This document shows, one piece after another, positions 31,913 through 44,100 of a DNA stretch of 64,000 nucleotides (its first letter is position 1; each line of letters begins with the position of its first letter). The DNA is taken from NCBI GenBank assembly GCA_902651635.1, contig CACRSC010000134.1, forward strand, positions 170,826-234,825, in the 5' to 3' direction. The stretch is from Mastigamoeba balamuthi (lineage: Eukaryota > Evosea > Mastigamoebida > Mastigamoebidae). A model generated the notes under the pieces. It saw nothing but the letters and a program-made list of their open reading frames with translations. It did no database searches and was not told where the DNA came from. A program made the translations under genes and the position numbers.

Positions 31913-33103
31913 TCAGTAGTCAGCCTCTGGGGACTGCTGCTGCCTGCACCTCGCGATGCGGTCCGCCAGGGGCCCGTACACGCCGGGCCTGGCAGCAACG
32001 CGCTCCCTGAACGCCTTCGACCCCCTGCCGCTGGTCAGCTCCAGCATCATCTGCACCGGGGTCAGCCCCGAGCCCGGGAAGATGGCCCCGTATTCAAGGG
32101 GCCGGAGGAAAGGGAGGCTGGCTGCGCACGTCGAGGACGAGGCGCATGGTGTGCTTGATGAGCCAGTTGACGGCCCAGTGCGGCACGAAGGCCAGCATGG
32201 GGTCGCCCGAGAGCAGGAAGCGCGCGGTGCACGCGCCCTCGTCGGCCTCGCGGACGTCGACGCCGCCGATGTGCAGCACGGCCCTGACGGTCCCCGCCTG
32301 CGGGACGTCGTGGCCGGGGTCCGCGGTGGACCGGAAGACCACGGCGAGCCTCGCGCAGCCCGCGGTGCTCAGGTCCGCCGTGAAGCCCTCGACGACCGCG
32401 TCGCGCGGGCAGACGAACGCGGCCACGGGCCTCGGAAACCCGCCAAACTCGGCGTAAAGCGTCTTCTCGAACACCGTGTCCCGGATCGGCGTCACCCGCT
32501 GCGCACAGCGCCGGTGTCAGACCACGCAAACTCAAGAGACGGAGCTGGCCTTGAGATACGGCATCCACTGGTCGTAGAGGTCCCACTCCTGGATGCAGGC
32601 CAACACGTTGATCCTGCGCGCGCGGTTTTCAATCATATTTATGTACTGGAAAACGGTCGTTTTTCACAAGTTTTTTTTGTGGGAGCATACATTCCGCAGT
32701 CGAGGTCGCACTCGAGCTTGGCCGAGTAGAGGGGGCTGCCCTTGGCGTGCTTGACGTACGAGCGCAGCGTGCCGCCGGCAGCTGTAGCGGCGCCCACCCA
32801 ATCCTCAGCGTCGAGTTCCGAGAGGAACTGCTGCAGGCCCTGCGCCTGGTCCTGCACCTCTGCCACGCCATACTCCTCCAGTTCTGGAACCGCATTTTCG
32901 CGCGACGTTTATCAACAGATTTTAGCGGAATTATGAATCTGTGCGCTCTCTGGATTTCAAATTGGGGCACCTGCGGCTGTGGGGGCGGGGCTGAGGGCCC
33001 GGATGGCATCAGCGGCCTGCACGAGACGCTGGTTGTTTGCAAGGTAGCGTGCTGCCTCCAGGTCTGCACGGCGCCTGTCGTCGGCGCTCTGCTGCTGGGC
33101 CAT
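31913..33103 (-). CDS. START-domain lipid-transfer-like protein
   Basis: The start at 33103 (MAQQQSADDRRRADLEAA) opens a helical leader. An intron (about 32955-32890) joins in frame to ELEEYGVAEVQDQAQGLQ and the START beginning EDWVGAATAAGGTLRSYV. The exon NRARRINVLACIQEWDLY has the START hallmark near the middle of the fold, followed by RVTPIRDTVFEKTLYAEF and the closing exon with FVPHWAVNWLIKHTMRL. The C-terminal helix is assembled after a final intron (GSGLTPVQMMLELTSGRG). Stop at 31913-31915. START domains bind single lipids or sterols in a helix-grip pocket. There is no membrane anchor or second domain. The ligand is unknown. Confidence 0.72.
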
Positions 33104-33455
33104 TTCTGCTGTGCACTTTGTTCTGTCCTGTGACAAATGGGAGATGACGTGGCAGAAAAATCTCTGCTGCACCAACAAATCTTGATCCGCGGGTCACGTT
33201 TTCCCTCGAAAAACCGGGATCAATCAGTTGCCGGAATCGCACCGAGGCTCTCTGGCAGCCATTTGCGAGCGACCGTTGGCAGAGACAACGCATTCGAGAT
33301 GGCTCGAGGGCATCACCAACATTTCCCGGGTTTCTCTTGTTTTGCTGACGCATGCTGTTGAATTACATCACCGGGCCCCCTCATCGTCGGCTCACATCGC
33401 AACTAAGTCTCGAAGCACAACATCGTCGATCGCCTCGGACACCCACCTGCCCGCA
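33104..33455. other. Divergent intergenic region, no gene seen
   Basis: 352 bp between the START gene and the FG-GAP gene, both reading outwards. The frame that is open here only extends the FG-GAP frame upstream of its signal peptide and looks non-coding. Promoters of both genes should lie here. Confidence 0.45.
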
Positions 33456-35402
33456 ATGCTCTCCCTCTGCCTTCTGCTCGTGCTGCTCGCCTTCGCCGTC
33501 AGAGCAGATCCGCGCCCCCAGGCCTGGAGCCCCAGCGCCCCGTACGGCATCCCCATTAACGTCAGCGCTCCCGACTGGCGCTTGCTCGAGGTGAACGACG
33601 CCGGTGATGTCAACGGCGACGGCCTGCGGGACCTCGTCGTGACGACCACCTCCGTCGTGCAGCCCAGCAGCCGCTATTACGCCGACAGGCCCTCGGCCGT
33701 CCACGTCCTATTTGCCCCGTCCGCCGGGTTCCCGGCCGTCGTCGATCTCCCACTGGCCCTCGACGGCGTCCGCGGCTTCACCGTCGCCCTGGGCACCATC
33801 CGCAACCGCCTCAGCGACCCCGAGTTCTACATCAGGGCCGGCCCTGCCGGCGACGTCAACGGCGATGGCCACGATGACGTCGTAATCGGCGCGGTCGGGG
33901 CCGACGACTGGCCCTCCTCCCTCGAGATCGGCGCCACGTGGATCGTCTTTGGGCGCGGCCGCGAGCACCGGTGGCCCGCAGTTATCAACGCGTCGGAGCT
34001 CGACGGCTCTGACGGCTTCAAGATCACAGGCAAACTGATAACCACTTTCAGCGACAACACGTCGGTGCTGTCGGGCGCTGCCCTCGGTGTCGCCGTGGCC
34101 GGCGACTTCGACCTCAACGGCGACACCATCGACGACTTCGCGACGGTCGGATGCCGGGGAGTCTACGTGTTCTTTGGACGCCGCAAATGGTCCGCTGCCC
34201 CGCTTCTTGGGGAGCTCAGTGGCACCAACGGGTTCGCGTTCGAGGCTCCGGACTGGCGGGAGAGCTCCCCCATGAGGGATAGGCAGACACTCGCCGTGGG
34301 CGACTTCAACGGCGACGGCAGAGATGACCTGCTTTGGAGCGCGATGTACCGCTCCAGCCCGCCAGAGACCAACTTGGCCATTCTGTTTGGCCATAACAGC
34401 ACGCACAAGTGGAGAAAGCGCTTCGGGCTAGCGGCTCTCAGCCACAACAACACTGGTGCATCGCTGATTGCGGATACGGTGATGGTGTCGCTGGCGGGGC
34501 TGGGCGACGTCAACCACGACGGGATCGACGACTTTGGGGCGGGCTGCCCGTTGGACCTGGACAGGGGGCACGTGAAGGTAGTGTTCGGCCGCAGGAAGTG
34601 GGCGGCTCTCACCAACCTGTCTGAGCCCGGCGACACTGACGGGTTCACGATCGTGGGCCCTGCGGACAGCTGGCAGTTCGGCAGCTCTGTGTCGAACATT
34701 GGAGACTTCAACGGAGACGGCCTCGATGATCTCGCGGTGGGAGCAGGAAGCAACAGATCAGACCAGGGGACCCCCGGTCGCCTGTACATCATCTACGGGA
34801 GGCCTAGAGGGGCCACTCTGGACGGGAAGCCTGTATCTGCGTGGCCCGTCGGGCTGCCAACAGAGTGGGACCAGATTGTCCCAATTGCCTTCCTGACTCA
34901 CGATAGAGCTGGTGCGTGGGGCAAACCGACTGGCCTCGGTGACGTTAACAACGACAGTCTGCCCGATTTGGTTGTCGGCTTCAGACCGGCAGACATCAAT
35001 GCATCCAGGCCGATGGCATTCATCGTTTTCGGAAAGTGCAGGCCACAGGAGGTTGTCCCCTCAGTGGTTGTCATTCCCAGGGGCGGCTCGTTCTCTCTCA
35101 CAGAGGAAACTATACCGGCGCCCACGTATTCCGACATATGCTATGCCATACGAAGTGTGTCAGGGGGAAACCTCTCGGTGGCCGGTGGGTTCACTAGGCA
35201 GGATCTCGTGAAGGGCCTCGTTCGCTACGACCACGACGGCAACGCGACTGTCGGTGTGATTGAACTGACCATGATCGAGGGTCCCTCCGTGAGGGCAGTA
35301 TCTGTGAGGGTACTCCTAGAGGAACACTGTCCGAAGCCACATGGAGACCCCAAAGCAGCAGAGCGTACAGACAGTGCGAACGATCAACCTCCTTCACCTT
35401 GA
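33456..35402 (+). CDS. Secreted FG-GAP (integrin-alpha-like) beta-propeller protein
   Basis: A single exon. The ATG at 33456 starts a signal peptide (MLSLCLLLVLLAFAVRA). Seven Ca-binding loops of the DxNxDxxxD kind are evenly spaced: DVNGDGLRD, DVNGDGHDD, DLNGDTIDD, DFNGDGRDD, DVNHDGIDD, DFNGDGLDD and DVNNDSLPD. This predicts a seven-bladed propeller as in integrin alpha heads. VFFGRRKW and VVFGRRKW recur as blade strands. After the propeller, about 110 residues (VIPRGGSFSLTEETIPAP) resemble a CSPG-like beta repeat. There are many N-glycosylation sites (NxS/T). No membrane helix is seen, so it is probably secreted and adhesive. Stop at 35400-35402. Confidence 0.85.
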   Translation: MLSLCLLLVLLAFAVRADPRPQAWSPSAPYGIPINVSAPDWRLLEVNDAGDVNGDGLRDLVVTTTSVVQPSSRYYADRPSAVHVLFAPSAGFPAVVDLPLALDGVRGFTVALGTIRNRLSDPEFYIRAGPAGDVNGDGHDDVVIGAVGADDWPSSLEIGATWIVFGRGREHRWPAVINASELDGSDGFKITGKLITTFSDNTSVLSGAALGVAVAGDFDLNGDTIDDFATVGCRGVYVFFGRRKWSAAPLLGELSGTNGFAFEAPDWRESSPMRDRQTLAVGDFNGDGRDDLLWSAMYRSSPPETNLAILFGHNSTHKWRKRFGLAALSHNNTGASLIADTVMVSLAGLGDVNHDGIDDFGAGCPLDLDRGHVKVVFGRRKWAALTNLSEPGDTDGFTIVGPADSWQFGSSVSNIGDFNGDGLDDLAVGAGSNRSDQGTPGRLYIIYGRPRGATLDGKPVSAWPVGLPTEWDQIVPIAFLTHDRAGAWGKPTGLGDVNNDSLPDLVVGFRPADINASRPMAFIVFGKCRPQEVVPSVVVIPRGGSFSLTEETIPAPTYSDICYAIRSVSGGNLSVAGGFTRQDLVKGLVRYDHDGNATVGVIELTMIEGPSVRAVSVRVLLEEHCPKPHGDPKAAERTDSANDQPPSP

Positions 35403-35633
35403 GATCTCGCCTGGAGCCTCCGTTTGCCCTCTGGTGGTGAAGTACCGCATCCCACTCCAGCCTTCCATAAGAAAATCTGGAAGGGCTCGTTCTGCTGCAG
35501 TATCCCGAACAAAGTTCCGAGGCAGAACAGAACACGCTTCAGATCCAGGGTAACTTCCAGACAGGCCTAAAGCCGCACCGTTGCGAAAGGAATCAGGCGA
35601 GGGTACTGCGGAATTAGCCACAATAGAGTTCAA

Positions 35634-36734
35634 TCACTTGCAGCTGTTGGCCCCATCGACGGGAACAGCAGCACCAGACATGTAGGAGTTCTCGGGGCAC
35701 GCGAGGAAGGCGACCACAGCAGCGACCTCGGTGACGTCGGCCACGCGCCTCATCGGGAGGTCGTCGTTCTCCCTCAGGCGGCGCTCGACCTCTGCGTCGT
35801 CCACGGGGCCCTCTCCAGGCTCGACCACCTCGTCGCGGCTCTCCTCCATCCACCGCTTGACAAACGTGTCCCCGGGGCACACAGCGTTGACCCGGATGCC
35901 CCTCTCGGCCAGCTCCAGCGCCATGCACCTGCGCGTGCGCAAAGGGAGGGATGAGGGCTGGGACCACCCCGCGAGCAGGGGACTGGGGCGCACTTGGTGA
36001 TCTGGACGACCGCGCTCTTGGAAGCGCAGTAGGTGCCAGCGCAGGCGGCCGCGACCAGAGCCCAGTCGCTGGCCACGTTGACGATGCAGCACCCGCGCTC
36101 CCCCGACTGGTTCCTGGCGAACTGCAGCACAGCCAGCTTGCTCATCCGCCACACCGCCTGCCAGCAGCGAAGCCATCACGTGCGCGAGAGTGAGAGAGTG
36201 TGCGCGTGAATCGGTGAGAGAGAGGCATTGAGACACAGAGGCAGCAGCTCAGCCACACTGAGAAACATAACAGAAGCACACAGGAAGCGAGACATGGCAT
36301 GTACTGAGACAGCAGGCGGGACCGAGGTGACGGAGAGAGGATGTGAAGGAGGAGGAGAAGAGAGAGAGAGAGAAGGGAGGAGACACCTTGACGTTGATGT
36401 CGAAGGTGAGGTCCCACTCGGCCTCGGAGGTCTCGAGGAGGGGCTTGATCAGCACCGTCCCCGCGTTGTTCACCACCACGTGCAGCTCCCCGTACGCCGC
36501 CACCACCGCCCCCACGCACCGCTCGCAGTCGTCGGGCGACGTGTGGTCCGCGCGGACGTACAGGGCCCCCGTCTCGCGGGCCAGCCGCTCGCCCTCGTCG
36601 CTGCGCCGCCCCGTGAACGCCACGCGCGCCCCCTCCGACACCAGCCGCCGCACCACCGCCTCCCCGATGCCTGACGTGCCGCCCGTGACCAGCGCCACGC
36701 GCCCCTCGAACCGCCTGCTACTGGCCGCCGCCAT
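35634..36734 (-). CDS. Short-chain dehydrogenase/reductase (SDR)
   Basis: The start at 36734 (MAAASSRRFEGRVALVTG). The cofactor loop is TGGTSGIGEAVVRRL, followed by VNNAGTVLIKPLLET. After an intron (about 36395-36150, containing a GA-rich simple tract) the catalytic exon reads IVNVASDWALVAAACAG with the Ser, then TYCASKSAVVQITK with YxxxK. After another intron come MALELAERGIRVNAVCPG and the C-terminal ENSYMSGAAVPVDGAN. About 255 residues, a classical SDR with NAD(P)(H); TGRRSDEG after strand 2 suggests NADP(H). The substrate cannot be told. Confidence 0.88.
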
Positions 36735-37019
36735 CGCGCCTGAGGGGATCTCAAGAAAGATCTGCTGGGAGATATTTCTTCATGACATGGCAGATTCCTA
36801 TACTCGTGACTGGGAGATATCCTGATGATTGTGACCAAGATGGTCGTCGCTGCGGCCTGCGGCGGACCACCCTGGTCGTATAACAACTCCGTTCGCCCAC
36901 TGAAGGGCCTTGTCCCATGGGCGGTTGGTGAGCTCCGACTCTGCAAAAAATGGCGTTCCCACCTCGGCTTTTGTCGATTTTTGCCCGTTTTGCCGCAGGC
37001 AACTTCAGTTTGATAGTCG

Positions 37020-38078
37020 ATGGACTCGCAAGAAGACCGCACCCCCAGCGACGACGTGCTCGACTGCGCGTGGGCCCTGCGCCAGCACGTGCTGCCCGCC
37101 CTGGCCTCAGCCGGCGACCTGGTGTCGGTGGGCCTGGCCACCCCTCTGCTCTCGCGGGCTGCCCTGTCCCTCGCCTCTGGCCGTTGCAATAAAGACCCTC
37201 CAGCCCTCCTCTGGCGGTTGTGCGACGCCCTCGTCAGCGCCTGCGCCCGCTCCCAGGCCCCCGAGGCTGCGAGAATCGCGTCGGAGCCGTTCGCTGTCGG
37301 TCGCCGTGCGGCCGAGCTGGCACGGGGCCCCAGAGGGGAGAGCACCTACCGGGCTGTGCAGAGCATCTGCGTCCGGTCAGCCCTGCACTCGGGGTCCCCT
37401 GCGGTCGCCGAGGTCCTCTCGGGCCCGCTCCTGCAGTTCCCCGCGAGCCCCCAGGCGGTGCCCGATGCCTCTCTGCTGGAGCTCGCGTGCAGGGCCGGCC
37501 TCGTGCGGACCGTCTCCGCTGTGCTCCCGCAGCCACCGTTCTGCCTCGGCAGCCCGCATGCAAGCCACTCAGACGCAGCGGCGCTGAGGGCCGCGTGCTC
37601 CGCGGGCCACGCGGACGTCGTGAGGGCCCTGGCGGGGCATCCGTTCTACCTCGGCAGGGAGCACGCCGCGTGCCTGTCGGCCTCTGCCCTGCGCTCGGCG
37701 TGCGAGAAGGGCCACACAGCCGTCATCGACGTGCTCGCATCCCCGCCCTACATGCTCGGCAGCTGCGAGGCACGGTGCGCCCAGCAGTCCGCTCTGTGGT
37801 CTGCGTGCCTGGGTGGGCACGTGGACACAGTGGCGCGTCTGTCGCGGGAGCCGTACTGCCTGGGGCGGTGCGACGCCAGGGCCTTCGGCAACCGCCTGCT
37901 CAGGGCGGTGTGCCTCAAGGGCCTGGCAGATGTGGTCAAACTGCTCAGCATACCGCCATACTCGCTGACGGCCTCGGATGCAACTACATACCCCGGGGAG
38001 CCTCTCGACAGCTTCGTCAAAACCCCAGAGGTGATGGAGGTCCTGGCCCCGCTGTGCCCCGCGACCGAACGGGAATGA
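37020..38078 (+). CDS. Ankyrin-like repeat protein with PxYxLG spacer motif
   Basis: A single exon of 352 residues starting MDSQEDRTPSDDVLDCAW. The first 70 residues resemble a helical cap (LRQHVLPALASAGDLVSV). Then come repeats of about 36-38 residues: LLELACRAGLVRTVSAVL, ALRAACSAGHADVVRALA, ALRSACEKGHTAVIDVLA and ALWSACLGGHVDTVARLS. Each is followed by a turn such as GHPFYLG, SPPYMLG, REPYCLG or IPPYSLT. The A-C-x-x-G-H core is that of ankyrin helices, but the usual TPLHxA is replaced and the loops are longer. It is probably a protein-binding scaffold. No signal or other domain. Confidence 0.7.
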   Translation: MDSQEDRTPSDDVLDCAWALRQHVLPALASAGDLVSVGLATPLLSRAALSLASGRCNKDPPALLWRLCDALVSACARSQAPEAARIASEPFAVGRRAAELARGPRGESTYRAVQSICVRSALHSGSPAVAEVLSGPLLQFPASPQAVPDASLLELACRAGLVRTVSAVLPQPPFCLGSPHASHSDAAALRAACSAGHADVVRALAGHPFYLGREHAACLSASALRSACEKGHTAVIDVLASPPYMLGSCEARCAQQSALWSACLGGHVDTVARLSREPYCLGRCDARAFGNRLLRAVCLKGLADVVKLLSIPPYSLTASDATTYPGEPLDSFVKTPEVMEVLAPLCPATERE

Positions 38079-38168
38079 GTGAAGACATCTTTGCGTAGCC
38101 TTTCACAGATCATCGCACACCGTTTATCACAATGTCACAACAGCTGTACGTTCTCGTACGGTCTCCTC

Positions 38169-41100
38169 TCAAGACGGTTTACGCTTCAACTTGCCCTCGA
38201 GGCAGAAGCCCAGGAGCTGGAGGGGGTCTGTCGTCACGTATACCGAGCGCAGCCTCCTCAAGAGCATCAGCTGCTCTTCCTTCTCCGTGGTCCTGTTGTA
38301 GATGAGGATGGGGAGGTCGAGCTTCAGCTCGTCCCTCGTGATATGAACGACGCGCTCCGCTGCCCCGTCTCCGCCGTCGTCCGGGCGGCAGCTGTTGGTC
38401 ACGATCCGCAGCTTACGCGAGACGTCGTCCCCGTAGTTTTGGAGCCACACTCGCATCTCCTCGGACGAGGTCACGGCCTTCACCACAATCGATTGCGTGC
38501 GCGAGATCTCTGCAACGATCAGCCGCACTTCAGCCTTGAAGTCCTCTGCAAGCGCATGGTCGTCTACCCACAGCACAATGATGCCAGCGTCTCTGGAGGC
38601 TGAAGAGCGACCGTGAGGAAGAGCTGCCGCAGAGAGAATCGTACGCAAGTCCATGTCGGGAATGGCAGTGCACTGCGCCTTCTCGCGGAAATGAAAGATG
38701 TAGCGAGGCAGGATCTGGGACTTGCTGAACACCACGATTTCGTCCTGCACAACACGGTTCTGAGTCGCGGGCAAAGCAGAGGCCGAGAATTACATAGCCG
38801 ATCGCGTCTTGCGGCTGACCAGCAATCTTCTTGAAGGGGTCGTACGGTTCGGTCAGGGGACCATTCTGGGGAGGAGTGTCAGCTGATCGCTGTGCCAATG
38901 CCCCGGAACCTTGTTCGGAAGAACAGTGAAGTGCGAGTCGTATCCCTCCCTCAGTGGGGCTCCGAGCATGCTGGCAGGGTCGAAGGCGTTTGCGGCCTCG
39001 GTAACGGGGTAGACCCTCCCCAGCAGAATCCACGACGCGAGCAGACACTCGGAGATACCGTGCTCATCTGCCCTTCCCGCAGCCAGGATGTCCCTCTTCT
39101 TGTTCTTGGCGATAGTCAGCGCGTACTCGGCTCCGTACGAAGGCGACTGCGTGAAATACACCCCGTTCCCGAAGTAACCCGGGTCCTGCCGGTCCTTCGG
39201 AGGATTAGGGTTCAGCAGAACCTTCTGCAGCGTCTGCCGCCACCCGGTCTGCGACGTGTCGACCAGCGGGGCGGGCATCCGGAAATTGGTGTGCGAGATC
39301 TGGTGGCAGTACTTCTCGATGGTCCCGTGCCAACCGAGGATCATGTTGACCAACGACGTACTCGAAGACGACCTCTCCAGGCTCTTCTGAAGGTAGTCGT
39401 TGATCCACCGCTGCCTCCTCTTCTTCTGAAGGTCGCCCGACGGCTCTTCCCACTCGGGGACGCTCGATTTCTCCACTGACAGCGCACGCTTGGCCATCTC
39501 GCTGAAGGTCGCGCTGAAGGCCTCCTCCAGTTGCGGGTTGTGCACAAACGTGACGTACTGCAACTCGAAGTTCTTCTTGCGGTCCTTGCCGAGGAACCCG
39601 TAGAAGATGTTGCGTGCGTTGACATACTCGGCCATCCGCGCAGGAGACCTCTCCTTCTCGGACAGCACGGTGAACAAAGCTCCAGTACCCGCGTTGATTC
39701 CGGCAGCCCTCTCGCACTCCTCGCACCTCGTCCACATCTTCTGCTCCTCCGTCTCCTGGTAGAACCGGCTGCCACTCTTGGGCGCCCACAGCGACTTGCG
39801 CATGCTGACAGAGCTGTCCTCAGGCACGCCCTTGTCCGCCAGCTTCCTCGTCAGTTCGTGCCCGTACTGACACTGCAGGTGCCCAGTCTCCAGCAAGAAG
39901 AGGCTCGAGAAGAGGTCAGACTGCACGCATATCGGGCATAGAGGCTCGACAGACCCGACCGAGGCGATGTCCTTAAATGTGAGGTTCCACAGCTCGGGGG
40001 CGATTCCGCGTACAGCGACGTTGATCTGTAGCTCGTGCACAGCCATCTCGCCGGGTACATCGCCCCATGTCTGGTTGAGCGTGACCATCGCAAGGTTGTT
40101 GAGGTCGTCCCGCAGGAATGCAGCGTTGTTGAACACCTTGAACCTCTGGTCAAGCTGCTCGTGCAACTTGGTCAGCAGCTTCGTGAACACGCCCGCTGTC
40201 AGCCTGTACTCGCTCCCGGGCATCCCAGTGACGCATGCGGCCAGGAACTTGGGACCCGTCGTTACGGTCTTGAAGCAAGCACACCTCTTGGTCGAGACGC
40301 GGTCGCCTGAGGCCAACAGGATCTGGCAAGACCCGTCCGATGCTGCTCTCGCGTACTTGAGGATGCTGTGCGACTCCCACGCCTTGTCGAAGGAATGAGG
40401 AGAGCCTACAGTGAAGAGCGCAGGTGAACCTTGCAGGTGATGCAGTCCTCCATGCAGACGCATCGACGGTCGGTGGGCGACGGACAGAAGCAAGGCTCCT
40501 CGCGCCCCTTGGTAGCGTAATCGCACTTGTCGCACCGCCATCCAACACACTTGAGCTTGAGCAGGGCCCCAGCAGTCGAGGGATCTGCGGCAACACTGCC
40601 GAGCAGATCAGACGCGGGCGAGGAGAAGCAGTCTAACCTCGGTGGTGGGAACGAGGCGACATCGAGAGTTTGCCTTAGACACGGGAAGAACAGCAGAAAC
40701 TGCTCTCCAACGTGCCTCTTGTAGCACATGCCAAACTTCTCCAGCAGACTGACAAGTCTGTTGAACTGGTCCTCACCTGTGACCATTCCAAGCGCCTTCA
40801 AGCAGCTGTAGGCCTCCTGTTGTATTGCTCAGGTGCACATGTGGGTAATGACCGGTAGGTACCTTGAGCGATATTTCATCCCGGAAGTTGGCGTGCGTGA
40901 ACTCGGTCCCGGAGGTAAGCAGATTGAGGTGGTGCGGTGGAGCAAAGAACAGGCTCAAAGCGTTTGCCAGGATGAACGGCTTCAGGCAAACGATGGGCTC
41001 TCTGGACTCGCCGTCACACTGGTAGTCTCCCATATCGAGCAGGATGACGCCGACGTTGTGCAGTATCTCGAGACTCTCCTCGAGGAAGAGACAGCGCTGC

Positions 41101-44100
41101 AGCTCCCTCGAGAGCTTCTCTGGGAGGTGCTATACGCGCCTTGTGAGAGGCAGAAAGGTCATTGGCCAGTGTACAGATTTGAGCTCTCCCAGGGTGATGA
41201 ACATGCCCCCATCCGTCCGAGCCATAGCACGCAGCTCCTTGCCCAGCTTGACGGTCACGCGCGGGATCTTCTGCGACGACAAACCCTTGATGTACGACCG
41301 CACAACACGCTTCAGCTCGTCCAGGTTCTCGCCCGTCTTGGAGGAGATGCTGATCAGGTCCCATTCCATCTCTTGCACAAACGGCCATGCTGATGCCTCT
41401 CGACGCAGCTGGTCCTCGCGCACACGAAGCAGTCTCGCCGAGTCGCCCTTTGTGCTGCAGTGCTTAACGATTTTGTCGACCTTGGTCAGGACCACGAGCA
41501 GCTTACATGTCGCTCTGGGCCCTTTAGCGTGCGCACTCAGCAGCTGCATCCAGTGCATCAAGTGGTTCGTCGGCGTGGGGTGTTCCTTCGAGCCGTCCAC
41601 TACGACTATGTAGAGAGAGCCGTGTGCAGACCTATGAAATACAGAAGGCGAGTGAGAAGCGATACAGTGGGGAAAGAAGCGCACAGAAATAGCTCGTGGA
41701 TCGACAGGTATTCGAGCTGACCTGCGAAGTCGAACGCGACCACGTTTGCCCCGTCGACCATGTCGCACTGAATCTGCTCGATGCCGATGGTGGATTGGAT
41801 GTGCCCGCGCTGCTTCTCATGCCCGAGAGACCGAAGCAGACTTGTCTTGCCGGCAGCCTGGTGACCGAGAACGAGTATTTTCACGTTGTTCGCGCTCGTG
41901 TCCTCTTCCGGCGCAGGCACGAGCTCCTGCAGGAACGCCGTCTGCAGCGACAGCGTCTCGTCGTACATGACCAGTGTTGTTGGCCGTGTGGGCGGCGCTC
42001 CTCTGCGCCGCTCGGTGTCCTGAGCAAGCTGGACGCACATCTTGACAACGTGCCGGAAGCCAGCGACGAGATGGCAGGAGCAGGAGCCGTAGGCAGCAAG
42101 CTTCAGCTTCCTCGCTCCTTTGCGCACATCGACGAGGCGTATAGGCACCTGGCGTCTCTCCTTCATGTTTTGGATGGATTCGTAGTTTCCCCGCGTGTCA
42201 ATACCGATCAAAACAGCCCGCTCGTCAGCCGTGATCTTCTTGACGATTAGCACGAAAACCAGAGGCATTTCATCGTACTCGCTTCCAAATGCTGCTGAGT
42301 TCGTCGGGTTTATCCATTGAGAACAGGAAAATGTCGAGCTTCGGCTTGGCCTTATCCTGGAAAACAATGTGAACGAAGAAGAGGGAACAGCAAGAGACTA
42401 CCATGAGCAGGGTGTCAGCGTCCACATGCTCTCCATCGATGCACCGGACACAGACGACCTTGTCCACCAGGTCGACGGAGAACACAGGGAAGTTGTTTGG
42501 GTGCTGCTTAGTCTGTAGCTCGCTCTCCCGCCACCACGCAACGCCCGTGTCCCCAAACAAGGCCCGCATGAAGCAGCCGGTTATCCCCAGCTCGCGCTGG
42601 CTCGGAGGCTGGTACCAGCTCTGTGAAATGCCGTGGAACACGAACCACATCTCCTCCTGGACGCGAGGCGCCTTCACAGATGCTCGACTGCAGGACGGCA
42701 GGACCTTCAGAATGTCGTATGGGACTCCCTCGTAGCGGCCAAACGTCTCTGCAGGTGTCTCTCTCGTCAGGGGGTCCACCAGGGACATGTCGCAGCCGAG
42801 TTTCATCAAGAGTCTGACGATATCCCAGCACTCGGACCCAAATCCGCCGCCATGAAGAATCCAGTGCAACATCGACCGGCCGCTCCGTTCCCGGATCCAT
42901 TTTGTCCCCCCGTACTGGCAATCGTGAGAAAAGCAGAATCCGGAGGGCCTTACGGTCTTTTCGTGGATATGCGTTATCACGCCGCAGATCACTTGTGCGT
43001 CTCTCCTGAAGAGCTCCTGTATTAAATTAGCTGTGCCTGATAAACTGAATATGGAGGAGAGGCACGTTGATGATTCTCGGAAACGTGCATGTCCTACGGA
43101 AGAGCACACTGACACACCTGCTAAGCCACTCTACGTCTCCGTGCCGTAACACTCTCATGAGCATTCCCTGCACCGTTCTGAGTGAGAGCAGAGATTAGGA
43201 TCGAACCTCCTCCGTCTCCTGTTCAATCACACTTGTGAGCCACGCCGGACATCCGACACACGCCTGCGAATAGGCTGCACGGCGCTCCCTCTCCTTTGCA
43301 ATCAAAATCTCTCGAATTGTCGACGCATTCCATTCAGACACTGGAAGGGAGGTTACGAGCTTGATGGCGCGGCGGAACTTACGCTTCGCAGTGAACGCCT
43401 CGAGAGCCACGTTTTTCGCGAGTGAGGCACGGATCGCAGCTTCCTCGTCTTTGCTGAATGACATTCCTGTACAGAAAGAAGTGAGGTCTCGCACTGACAG
43501 GAGCATACCATCGATTGAGAGGGCTCGAAGAGTGCTGTTCAAGGAGATCATGGCACAGAGAGCCTGCAGAACGTTCGACGAGACAGAGGGATTATCTGAC
43601 GGCATGTAAGCACAACGATAACCCCCAGAGATGCCTACAGCCGACAGATATGCGGAGTATCGAGCAGTTCTCCTGCAGTGAGCGAAAAACGGCATTGAGA
43701 CCAACGGCAGATATCGCACAGCGCTCCAGGCTTAACGCAACAAGTGAGAACCCTGATTCCAACACTCGAGCGATCTTCTCGGCGCCCGCATCCTTGATTG
43801 GATTGTCTGGATGTCCATTTCAGTTGCAGTACTTCATTGGCTGAGGGACACTCACGACTGAGAATGAGGGTGCGTAACGCGTGGTTTGGGTACAAGGAGT
43901 AGCAGAGAGCCTCGACACCATCCTCGGTCAGGTGATTTCCTTTTGTCAGCATCAGACAATTGTTGTGCCAGTGTTGCCTCATGAATAGTACCGCTCAAGT
44001 CGAGGTGGGTGATACTTTTGTTCGCTTTCAGGGCGTCGGACAAGAATGCAACTCCACCATCTCCAATGTTGTTGCCTTGCATCATCTGTCAAATATGAAG

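Noticed and set aside
35403-35633. C-terminal membrane anchor for the FG-GAP protein
   Set aside because: The frame ends at 35402 and no hydrophobic helix or convincing splice site follows before the convergent SDR gene.
41130-41132. In-frame TAG within the COR domain as stop-codon readthrough
   Set aside because: A 45-nt intron (41130-41174, GTACAC...TATAG) removes it and keeps the frame, so no recoding is needed.
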